Source: Brachypterus glaber (Eukaryota; Arthropoda; Insecta; Coleoptera; Kateretidae). From it: 64,000 nucleotides of DNA. A program made the translations under genes and the position numbers. Position 1 is the stretch's first letter, and the number at the start of each line of letters is the position of its first letter. Positions 55,166 to 64,000 of the stretch are shown here, piece after piece. Under the pieces are notes generated by a model, which was not told the origin of the DNA, ran no database searches, and saw only the letters and a program-made list of their open reading frames with translations. Where the stretch lies: the NCBI GenBank assembly GCA_958510825.1, contig OY294050.1, forward strand, positions 6,921,340 to 6,985,339, given 5' to 3'.

Positions 55166-56042
55166 GGGGAGTCATATTTTAATAGATTATATAGCCTTTG
55201 ATAATTTATCATTTAACCTAGGGCTAGAAACCAAATTTGAACCCCCAAGAATAAGAAAAATGACCACAGACCGTGCGAAAGACGGGTACCACGGCTTATA
55301 TGTTATAAAACTGCATTAAAAATTTTTTTGAACATAATATTCATGTAAAATTTTAAATTGATAGCTTTGTTATTGCTAACCTTGTACCAGCGTGTAACTG
55401 GGTGGTACTTAGTTCAGGCAAAAATGCGAAAAAAAGCGTACCATTTCCGGATACGGTCTAGCGCTCAACTATAAAACAATTTGTTTTTTTTTCAATAAAA
55501 CTAGAAAAAAACGTTGTTTTTGTATAAAAACATCTCACCGACATTATCACAATAAAATACTGAAAAAGTATACTAGATGAACAGTTGTGCGAGTACACCT
55601 TTATAAATAACTTAACTTATTGTTATAGAATTTTAACTAAAAAAAAACTGATAAACTTATCTTTTTTTGTGGATATTCAAGTTTTATTTTATCGATTACA
55701 TTTTCAGATTTGTCGCGAAAAAATTCTAAAGGTAAAGGTTCAACATTAACGCCTTGGTTGACAAGTTATACAGACTACCGCTTACATACATACTTTCAAA
55801 TGAAGTTATAAAATGCGTGGTAATAATAAAATCACACCCATTTCCTTTCTTGGAATAAACTATAAGTATGGTTACTACATTGTTATTAATTAGGTTAAGC
55901 TCAGTAGATAAGTAATTAGTTAATCCTGAAATAGGCTTATTTTAGGCATATCTATTGTCCCGAAAACCAGGTTAACGCGATCATAAAAATGATGAACAGC
56001 AAAACAAAATATAAATAGCCTCCAGGATTCAATAGTACCTTT

Positions 56043-56345
56043 CTAAGTAAGAAGTTCGTACCTGTCAATGTAGGTTTTGAACCCTATAACAAATTTCTGA
56101 TGAAAACCGGTTCCAGTGCACAAACCTAACAAAATCTCATTAATTTTCTTACGGAAATCCTCGAGAAAAAAGTTAACGACTAAAAAAAGGACCACCTTTG
56201 TGATCACATTTTGTATTTTGAATCCCTGCAATATACGACTTTTGTATTTTGAATCCATAAAATATACTTTTGTTTTGGATCAATGAAATATACAACTTTT
56301 CAAGATGGGTGGGGGAAAGCTCCCCCCTCCATAGCTACTGTACCG
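56043..56345 (+). repeat. Dispersed repeat related to 24030-24305
   Basis: It shares tgtattttgaatccctgcaa followed by tatacNacttttgt, attttgaatccataa, and gaaatatacaacttt blocks with about 24180-24305. Both copies also carry a C- or G-rich ccccccacc-type end. The family is unclassified; no protein match is visible. Confidence 0.6.
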
Positions 56346-59334
56346 CGTTTTCCTGTCTAGAATAAGTAAAAACTAAAAAATTATCAGGCGCTGCCCTGGT
56401 TACTTATTATAGAAAAGAAAATGTACGGTTGCGATCGGCTAACTGGCATCAGTACGGGCACAGGGGTTCATGGATTAAAAATTATGATAATAAGCTTAGT
56501 TTAACACCTTGGGCGCCAGAATCTTGTAAACATACATGTGCTTGGCAGTTTATGTGTTAAGATTCAAACACATAAAAAATAATGTACTAGAATATTAATT
56601 ATCTTTTACAGCATGTATAAACCTGAAAAATAACTATGATTTGAATTGATTTGTATATCTTGTGTTGATTATAATTTAAACAAAAACTCAAATATGTGCT
56701 GTTACAATGTTTATTTAAAATGACAAGTAGACAACTTTAATTAATCATATTAATTAAAATAAAATTATAAATTACCAAAAGTAAGGTGAAAAGACCCCAT
56801 TGCGAAATATAAAAAAAAAATGTGGTGAACTACCCTATTGCAAAAATGTTAAAATATGTATACCAAAATTATTATGGTGAATAACCCAAATAAAAACAGT
56901 AATATAAGGTATGTGTTAATAAGTGAAAAATAGTAATCTAGGCGTACGGCCCAAAGTTGCAACTTTGTTTACAAACCAACCTAGAATATTCATAATAAAA
57001 TAGAGCACCTTAATAAATATTAAAATTTGAGAACTTGGATATTTTACCAAAAATAAATATAGTAAACCGCATTTTCATTATTTACACTAAAACTATAAAA
57101 ACCTGTTAATTAAAGTTGTCCCTGGAACGACCAAATACGTTGTCCCACTCCCTGATGATGTACGTCTCTGTGCAGAACATTTCCTTGTCCTTGCCTTGAG
57201 AACTCCTTACAAATTTGAACAAGTTTGAAACTCAAACGCTTGAGGATCCATTGAAACGTTTGTAAACCTCTTGGCTTAAAAACGGTACTGCAATTTACTG
57301 AACATCTTGAAAAATCTTGAAAACTCTTGAAAACTAATGTGGAAAATTGAAGAACACCTCAATGAAAATTGAAGTTAAAGTTGAAGTGGAAAGCTTCGCC
57401 ATCGATACTCGTAAAATTTGAGATAACGGTAACGTTGTAAAATATAAAAGCTTCACCAACAATATTCATAAAATTTGGGATAGAGGTATCGTCAAAACAT
57501 TCGAAGAACGTTAGAACAGAAATGGAAAAGCTTCACCAACAATCCAGTCCAAAACTGAATTAATTGGAGCAGTAAGTGCTGAATACTAGAATACTCTGCA
57601 GCCTGAAGCCTTCATCTGTACGCCTTTTGAAAGATGAATATTGTGGAATTTCCATTAAAACTGCTTGAACTAATTACGTAGGATTATACTACACTTCATT
57701 ACAAACTTATTGCAACATTTTTACACAAACATAAACCACGGATGGTTTCACAAAAATCAGATTCTGATTTTACGACCTGAACGCCATTGCTTGTCGTTTT
57801 GAAAAAGAACGCCTCTCCCTTCAACTCCGGCAAGGTACAAAACTCCCCCCGTGGCGAAACTGGGAACTACGAACAACAAATCGATTTTGAGGGTAGGCAA
57901 CACAAAAAACATCTATTCATAATCCCAATATTACTTGAAAATAAAGAAAAAGAATACTCTAAATAAGTTTAAAATGCCTAGCCATACATCTAACAATCGT
58001 TTCATATGGTTTAAGAAATGATACGACGAAAATAAACCAACTTGAAGTCATCAGCTGACCATGCAATGCATACTGTATACCTGAATGCGGGTAGAAGTAA
58101 AACTAATCTCAAAATTAGGTAAACAATCTTTGATAATGATTTTATCCGACTTCCAGAAGCTTTAGCTGTGATTAAAAAGGTAAGACTAGCTGAAAAACAT
58201 CAGTAGCTAACTCAAGTACTGAATGTAGTAGATTACTAGACGTTTGTTATTATATTTTAGGCTATCAAAAGTAAACACCAAAAATAAGACAAATTCTGTA
58301 ATAAAAGAAAAATGACCCAGCAAATGGAATCAAGGACCATCGCAAGACTTCCACAAGACCATACAATAAGTCTGTACTCAATCTTATATGTGCAAATAGA
58401 AAGAAATACTAACTTCTGAAAAAATGGTAACATCGTATGATTACGTGACACAGATCAGGTAATCTTTAAAAACAGTGGCAGTCATAACTGCTACACAGCC
58501 CTCCTCCGAATAAATAAAAAATATTTATTCCCAAAAATATTTTTTAACCCAGAGTATAAACTCCAATAGTTAACTCTAAATAGAACATTACAATATCACA
58601 AAGAATAACCCCGTAACCAAAAAAAATTACTCCTAACTTATGCTACTAGCATATTCTGATTCTGTAACCAAAAACTATTAAATTTACTTATTATTTATTG
58701 TAGCTTTATTCCCCTTTCCGAATATATACAAAAATAAAAATATTTATTTATTTTTCATTGCATTTCTATCCAATTTTTATGAATCAATATTGAATCAATG
58801 TTTATTGAACTTGTTATTGAATGCATTTTTATTGAATTTTTAGTTAAGCCTGATATCTACGCGTACCACACGCCTATTTACTAGGGACAAATCCATGAAT
58901 TGACAAAATCGAGTTATAGTTACACAATCGGGAAGTTACATAATCGGGAAAATTCTTATTAACTAAAATTCAACAACAATGACTTTTTAATATCAATAAT
59001 CCTTATTATTGACACTAAGTCCAAAAACTTTTTAGTCCATAGTTTTGACCGTTATTAACCTTTTAATTTTTCAGGTATTCTAATCAAGATCTCAATCAAA
59101 ACTGAAGAACACTCACTCTACACCCATCTACTAAAATGTCGCAGCAATCAGTTCTAGACCTGATCCCTCGAGCATCAAAGAAAATATTTTTTTTTTTTTT
59201 TTTTACAATATTTGACTTTATTTTATTTAAAATAAAATTTAACTATTTACACTTGACTTTTACTCACTCTTAGCTAATATTTACAATTAACGGTTTTATT
59301 TTTCTTTCTGAAATTTAAAAACTCATGCATGCAG

Positions 59335-62300
59335 TTATCCGACGGATACATCACTATTCGAACCCAAATATTTCTTAAGATCTTTAACGTGCCAGTCTCC
59401 AATGGATTGACCGTTTTTATCCTGTAACACATAAACCAAATTTGACTTTTTACCTATTATCTTACATAACACGTACTTAGGCGCTAATTTTGACGCAAAA
59501 TAATTTACTGCGCTGGAAAGAACTTTATTTCTTTTCCATACCTTCTCACCTATCGTGAACGTTACGTCACGCTTTCTAAGGTTATAGGCTCTTCTATTTC
59601 GCTCGTATGCTTCATGCAATTTAGTTTTTACATCCGCAAAAATGTCTTTTAACCCAACTAAATCCTTAAAATACATTTCCCGAGAATCCGGTTCCAACTC
59701 AACGTCTTGAGTGGACGAAACTTTGCCATAGTAAGCCCCTGTTAAAGGTACGATTCTTCCAAAATTGAGAAACGCCGGCGAATGTCCGTGGACCTCATTA
59801 ACTGCGGTACGAAGCGCAAGACCTATTTTACCTATATTTTTATCCCATTCCCGGTGATTTTCTTTTATATAAGACCTTATCGCCGTTTCTACCGTTCGAT
59901 TCTGTCTTTCTGTAGGATTTACTTGTGAATGAAATTTGGCATTGTACCAGATTTTTTGAACTTGATAGTCGTCCGCAAGCTTTTTGAAAGCTTTCCCAGC
60001 AAACTGAGTACCATTATCGACAATAATGTACTGCGGTACGCCATATATTAAGAACACCTGATTTTCTATAAATTTTATTACACCTTGAGCAGTAGCTGTT
60101 TTCAAAGGTTGTAAAAGTGTATATTTTGTGAACCAATCAGATACTACTAATAAATAACAAAACCCTCCATTCGATCTAGGTAATGGACCTATAAAATCTG
60201 TTGAAATACACTGCCAAGGGAAACTAATATTCTTTTCTTTACCCATCAACCCATGACGTGCATAATTCGGAACCTTTTGTTCAGCGCAAATTTTACAACA
60301 CTTAACATATTTCAAAATATCTGATCTCATACGTGGCCAAAAATATTCTTGTGATACCCTATTAAAAGTTTTATAAAAACCCATGTGAGCTGCTAAAGGA
60401 TCATCATGACATTCTTTCATAACAAGCACCCTACAGAGTCTCGGAACCAACAACTTCCACTCTTTAATATTCGTTTTAATACCTAAATTAGAACGATCAA
60501 ATTTATATATTTTATCTTCTACAATTCTATACTCTTTATATTGATTTGGACTCTTCAATATCTTTTCTCTTAATGAAACATAGTACTCATCTTTACCATA
60601 CTGTTCCAAATCAAATGATATTAAATTAACTGACGGAAATACTGGTTTTTCTGGTTCAACTTCTTCAAAAGCCCTACTTAATGCATCTGGAACTACTTGT
60701 AAACTACCCTTACGATATGTAATATTCATGTCATACTGTTGGAGTTTAACCGCCCATCTAGCAATTCTTCCTGTCGGGTCTTTAAAATTTGCTAAATACT
60801 TTAAACTAGAATGGTCTGTTATAACATTAAACCTAACTCCTTCAATATATCCCCTGAAACGATCAATCGCGAATAAAAGAGCTAAACATTCTTTTTCACC
60901 GGTGCTAAAATTTCTTTCTGATCTTGAGAGAGTTCTTGAGGCGTATGCAATAACCTTTTCCTTTCCCTCCTGAACCTGTGTTAACACTGCTCCCAAACCT
61001 ACATTACTAGCGTCACATTGTATGGTGAAAACAAGGTCGTACCTAGCACTGGTTAAAACCGGAGCTGAAACAAGAGCTTCTTTTATTTTAACAAACGCGA
61101 CTTCAGCTTCATTATTCCATTTAATTGGTTGTTTCTTTCCTAAACCTTTCAGCAAAGCATTAAGTGGTGCTACTAACGTTGCAAAATTTTTTACAAACCG
61201 TCTGTACCATGAACATAACCCTATAAACCGTTTAATCTCTGTAGTTGTACTAGGACGTTTATAATTTAACATATCCTGTACTTTTTCTATATCTGTGCGT
61301 AACCCTTCTCTATCCAAAACAAAACCCAAATACTTTAATGATTTTCTAAAAAATTTACACTTATCAAAATTTATTGTAAGATTAGCTTCTTTTAAAATAC
61401 GATAAACCTCTTTTAGCAGACGTATATGTTCTTCAAAACTAGATGATACTATTATTATGTCATCTAAATATACAAAAATATATGGTTCAAAGGCAGCACC
61501 AAACAATTTATCCATCAATCGTTGTTGCCTTTGCGCCGCGTTAGCCAACCCAAAACACATACGATTAAAGTGAAATAGACCATAGCCAGGTACAGTGAAA
61601 GCGCATTTTTCCTTTGACCTTTCAGTCAGTGGAATCTGCCAAAAAGCTTTTTTCAGATCGATTGTAGAAATATATCTCGCCTTACCAAGCATACTTAAAA
61701 TTCTATCAATTTTTGGTAATGGATAAGAATCCTTCTTTGTTTGAGCATTTAATTTTCTACCATCGAAACAAAGCCTATGCGATCCATCAGATTTTTTCAC
61801 TAACAATACCGGACTATTATAATCGCTATTCGAAGGAGAGACTACCCCTTGTGCTAACATATCTTTTAATTCTTTAACTAAAATTTCTTGCATATACGGA
61901 GACATTTGGTATTGTCGCATTTTAAAAGGTTTGTTATCCCCAGTATCAATATCATGTTTCATTATATGAGTACACCCTAACTTATCTTTTTTTAGTTCTT
62001 TGAACAAATCTTTAACTTTATTAGCTAAATGTTCCTGATCACTACTTAACTCTAAAATTCCAAATTCATTACTAGAATTAATACTATTTATTTCTACTTT
62101 ATTCAAAAATTTCCAAGAATTATTTTCGAAACTTAGAGATATAGAAAATTGTTTCAAAAAATCTACTCCAAAAATAAATTCTGTTTGCAAAGTCGGTACT
62201 ACTAAAATTTTTAAAACATTTACTGTATCATTGACTGTAATTGGTAACTCCACAAAACCTAAAACTTTTTGATGTGCCTTATCAGCCGTAGTTACATATG

Positions 62301-62646
62301 GTATACTACTATTACAAATTTCTAAATTTAAACTTTTAATCAAACTAATTCCCAAATTTCCTATAACTGAACAGTTAGCGCCAGTATCTATTAATGCTAC
62401 TATTTGCTTATTAGCGATACTTGCTTTTATATAAGGCCTATTATCATTTGGTAAATTTTCAAAAGGATTTAAATTTACTAAGGAAATTAAGTGATTTTTA
62501 TAAAATGCTTTTACTTTTTCTAGCCAAATTGTCCAATTGAACCAATTGTCTTCGTAGCTACTAGTTATCTTACTATCAGGTATGGCCTTATGAAGTAGTG
62601 AGCGTCGGCCGGGATTTCCCACTACTGCTCTACATTTTTTTGACAA
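59335..62646 (-). CDS. pol: Gypsy pol: protease, RT, RNase H, integrase
   Basis: About 1,103 codons, unbroken. Aspartic protease ALIDTGANCSVIG (D87); reverse transcriptase with STIDLKKAFWQIPL (D330) and YLDD (393-396); RNase H with TIQCDAS (D545), TGEKE and ITDHSSLKYL (D611); integrase with a HHCC zinc-binding module (H747, H754, C784, C787) and DD35E catalytic residues D817, D877, E913. The C-terminal KLAPKYVLCKIIGKKSNLVYVL is a GPY/F-like motif; no chromodomain is seen. The frame has no early ATG (first Met is near residue 229, past the protease), so it must be made by frameshifting from gag. Human and plant homologues need no naming here. Confidence 0.94.
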   Translation of the reverse strand: MSKKCRAVVGNPGRRSLLHKAIPDSKITSSYEDNWFNWTIWLEKVKAFYKNHLISLVNLNPFENLPNDNRPYIKASIANKQIVALIDTGANCSVIGNLGISLIKSLNLEICNSSIPYVTTADKAHQKVLGFVELPITVNDTVNVLKILVVPTLQTEFIFGVDFLKQFSISLSFENNSWKFLNKVEINSINSSNEFGILELSSDQEHLANKVKDLFKELKKDKLGCTHIMKHDIDTGDNKPFKMRQYQMSPYMQEILVKELKDMLAQGVVSPSNSDYNSPVLLVKKSDGSHRLCFDGRKLNAQTKKDSYPLPKIDRILSMLGKARYISTIDLKKAFWQIPLTERSKEKCAFTVPGYGLFHFNRMCFGLANAAQRQQRLMDKLFGAAFEPYIFVYLDDIIIVSSSFEEHIRLLKEVYRILKEANLTINFDKCKFFRKSLKYLGFVLDREGLRTDIEKVQDMLNYKRPSTTTEIKRFIGLCSWYRRFVKNFATLVAPLNALLKGLGKKQPIKWNNEAEVAFVKIKEALVSAPVLTSARYDLVFTIQCDASNVGLGAVLTQVQEGKEKVIAYASRTLSRSERNFSTGEKECLALLFAIDRFRGYIEGVRFNVITDHSSLKYLANFKDPTGRIARWAVKLQQYDMNITYRKGSLQVVPDALSRAFEEVEPEKPVFPSVNLISFDLEQYGKDEYYVSLREKILKSPNQYKEYRIVEDKIYKFDRSNLGIKTNIKEWKLLVPRLCRVLVMKECHDDPLAAHMGFYKTFNRVSQEYFWPRMRSDILKYVKCCKICAEQKVPNYARHGLMGKEKNISFPWQCISTDFIGPLPRSNGGFCYLLVVSDWFTKYTLLQPLKTATAQGVIKFIENQVFLIYGVPQYIIVDNGTQFAGKAFKKLADDYQVQKIWYNAKFHSQVNPTERQNRTVETAIRSYIKENHREWDKNIGKIGLALRTAVNEVHGHSPAFLNFGRIVPLTGAYYGKVSSTQDVELEPDSREMYFKDLVGLKDIFADVKTKLHEAYERNRRAYNLRKRDVTFTIGEKVWKRNKVLSSAVNYFASKLAPKYVLCKIIGKKSNLVYVLQDKNGQSIGDWHVKDLKKYLGSNSDVSVG

Positions 62647-64000
62647 TTAGAACAATCTTTTAAAAATACGTCTTTTTTTCCACAACGGTAACAAAACTTA
62701 GTCCTTTTTGCAAGACATTTACTAAAAACATGATTAATTCCATTACAATTATAACATACTATTTGCTTTACTTGATTACTACTATTTACTGTACTATTAT
62801 TTTCTGAACTGCTATTTTTCTGATTTTTATTACTATTAAAATTACTGCTACTATTACTACCAAAAGATTTATATCCATTATTTCTGAAATTTCTATTATA
62901 GTTACCATTACTATTATTATTATTTCTAAAATTGTTACTAAAATTACTATTTGAATTTATCTGACAACAGTGCCCTTCTTTACAAACATTTTTACTACTA
63001 CTTGCTTTATTTACACAACTACTTTCCTCTGCAAAACTACTATCTTGAGTTTCTACCACATTTACCCTAGGTACTGATTTCTTATAAATTGCGTTTTTAT
63101 TTGTTACACTTTTTTGTTTCAAAATGTAAGCTTCATCTAACTTTTTACAATACTTTCTGAGGTCTTCAATCGAGTTTACTTCTACTAATGATAACGGAGT
63201 AAAATAATGTGGAAGTATCCTTTCCCTAATTGTTTTCAATTTTGTAAAATCACTAGGATAACGCAAAAGTCTCTTAAATAATGTCTCCATAGCCGCTGTA
63301 AAAATTGAAATTGACTCATCTGGTTTTTGATACTTTGCCCTGATGTCATCCCAAGTATGATCATCTACACTAGCAGACAAAAATTCTTTCTTTAATAATC
63401 CTATTAACTCTGACCAATTATTAACTGAACTTTTAACTGACAAAAACCAAGAGAGCGCCGGCTCTTTAAATAAGTCATAAGCTGTTTTAAATAAAATTTC
63501 ATCTGAGACGTTTCTACAAACTTTTAAATAATCTACTTTTTCAATGAACGAAAGTACGTCTCCAGTACCGTCAAAAGAAACACCCCATTTATAAACAGGT
63601 ACAGGCTTTATAAAGTCCGGGTCTGATCTAGCCGAAGTATTAGCTGCTGCATGAAACGTTGTGTCATTTAAAGAAATTCTTGTCATATTAGTTTCATTGA
63701 CCTTATTCTCATGCGCAGTATGAGCCTCAATCAAATCCGCCTCTAATTCTAAACAAGTGGCTTTAGAAATCTGTAAAAATTTTGTCCTATCTGCTTCTTT
63801 ATCCTTTACTTCCGGAAACCTATTTAAACGCTTATTTATGTGCGCTAGATTTGACTTTATACGAATGAGTTGAGAAATTGAGTACTCAAACTCCTCAAGT
63901 TCTTTAACTAAAGTTTTTACAATATCAATATTATCATTAATAGCTTTTACCTCATTATTGAAATTAAACTCCGGATCGACATATTTATTGTCCTCCGTTT
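62622..64000 (-). CDS. gag: Gypsy gag (N-terminal part outside window)
   Basis: Open without a stop to the window end, 62622 to at least 64000 (about 459 codons). The visible N-terminal part (VKAINDNIDIVKTLVKELEE) looks coiled. The capsid-like part has KPDESISIFTAAMETLFKRLLRYP and KLKTIRERILPHY. An Asn/Ser-rich run (NSNFSNNFRNNN) precedes the nucleocapsid: one canonical CCHC knuckle, CYNCNGINHVFSKC, and a second that has Asp where His is expected (CYRCGKKDVFLKDC). The stop TAG is at 62622-62624; pol overlaps the last codons in the -1 frame. Confidence 0.93.
   Translation of the reverse strand, partial: TEDNKYVDPEFNFNNEVKAINDNIDIVKTLVKELEEFEYSISQLIRIKSNLAHINKRLNRFPEVKDKEADRTKFLQISKATCLELEADLIEAHTAHENKVNETNMTRISLNDTTFHAAANTSARSDPDFIKPVPVYKWGVSFDGTGDVLSFIEKVDYLKVCRNVSDEILFKTAYDLFKEPALSWFLSVKSSVNNWSELIGLLKKEFLSASVDDHTWDDIRAKYQKPDESISIFTAAMETLFKRLLRYPSDFTKLKTIRERILPHYFTPLSLVEVNSIEDLRKYCKKLDEAYILKQKSVTNKNAIYKKSVPRVNVVETQDSSFAEESSCVNKASSSKNVCKEGHCCQINSNSNFSNNFRNNNNSNGNYNRNFRNNGYKSFGSNSSSNFNSNKNQKNSSSENNSTVNSSNQVKQIVCYNCNGINHVFSKCLAKRTKFCYRCGKKDVFLKDCSNCQKNVEQ
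62634..62640 (-). promoter_or_regulatory. A AAA AAT slippery heptamer, gag-pol -1 frameshift site
   Basis: In the gag frame the sequence reads TGT CAA AAA AAT GTA (minus strand), giving the heptamer A AAA AAT, which fits the X XXY YYZ pattern for -1 ribosomal frameshifting. Slipping back one base continues directly into the pol frame (KKCRAVV). It lies 10 bases upstream of the gag stop. Pol has no early ATG of its own, which supports this mechanism. Confidence 0.75.

Larger units (their letters stand above)
54880..59334. other. DNA between the SIPA1L gene and the Gypsy element
   Basis: No recognisable exon. It includes a G-rich minisatellite (54988-55165) and a dispersed repeat (56043-56345). 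A stretch at about 57100-59160 has more even composition than its surroundings and could include the long terminal repeat of the Gypsy element or a 5' exon of the SIPA1L gene, but neither can be shown. An A-run of 17-18 bases (about 59190-59207, T on the plus strand) lies just past the pol stop. Confidence 0.4.
59335..64000 (-). mobile_element. Ty3/Gypsy LTR retrotransposon (5' part cut by window end)
   Basis: Gag with a CCHC knuckle and an uninterrupted protease, reverse transcriptase, RNase H and integrase polyprotein are visible, in the Gypsy order with integrase last. The 5' LTR and primer-binding site lie beyond 64000. The 3' LTR should follow the pol stop at 59335, but without the other copy its boundaries cannot be set. 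There is no env-like frame. Intact long frames suggest a fairly young insertion. It is closest in style to non-retroviral insect Gypsy lineages, but I do not assign a named family. Confidence 0.9.

Overview
The window looks like chromosomal DNA from an insect-type animal genome. It is AT-rich, its genes are split into many short exons with GT-AG introns, and introns and intergenic DNA are crowded with small inverted-repeat elements and a Ty3/Gypsy retrotransposon. A beetle is my guess, but nothing in the sequence fixes the order. I recognised genes by comparing translated exons with remembered vertebrate homologues; no search was run.

Three host genes lie on the minus strand. (1) A ceramide kinase gene (CERK) starts at 7414; five exons reach 5977, and its last exon(s) are not visible in the repeat-filled 5.98 kb down to position 1. 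(2) A complete HECTD1 E3 ubiquitin ligase gene runs from the ATG at 32122 to the stop at 10197. Its 24 coding exons sum to 7740 nt with matching phases, giving 2579 aa, close to the human length. It carries ARM-like repeats, ankyrin repeats, a SUN-like domain, a MIB/HERC2 domain and a HECT domain with its catalytic Cys. (3) A SIPA1L-type RapGAP/PDZ gene occupies 54879 to 42824. Its 14 exons sum to 4458 nt (1485 codons plus stop); upstream 5' exon(s) were not found.

The right end (59335-64000) holds a Gypsy-type LTR retrotransposon, also on the minus strand: a gag cut by the window edge and an intact 1.1k-codon pol, joined at an A AAA AAT slippery heptamer.

The rest is a dense record of small transposons: foldback elements, TA-flanked MITEs, pogo-like and CAGTG-type MITEs, nested insertions, a tRNA-derived SINE with a 13-bp target duplication, two related TGTCA/TGACA minisatellites in HECTD1 introns, and a G-rich minisatellite upstream of the SIPA1L gene. 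No bacterial-type operon, CRISPR array, rRNA or intact tRNA gene is visible. The most interesting points are an in-frame candidate cassette exon in HECTD1 next to a 1.06-kb TIR element, an optional 36-nt microexon, and the absence of the small helical domain that human HECTD1 has before its HECT region.
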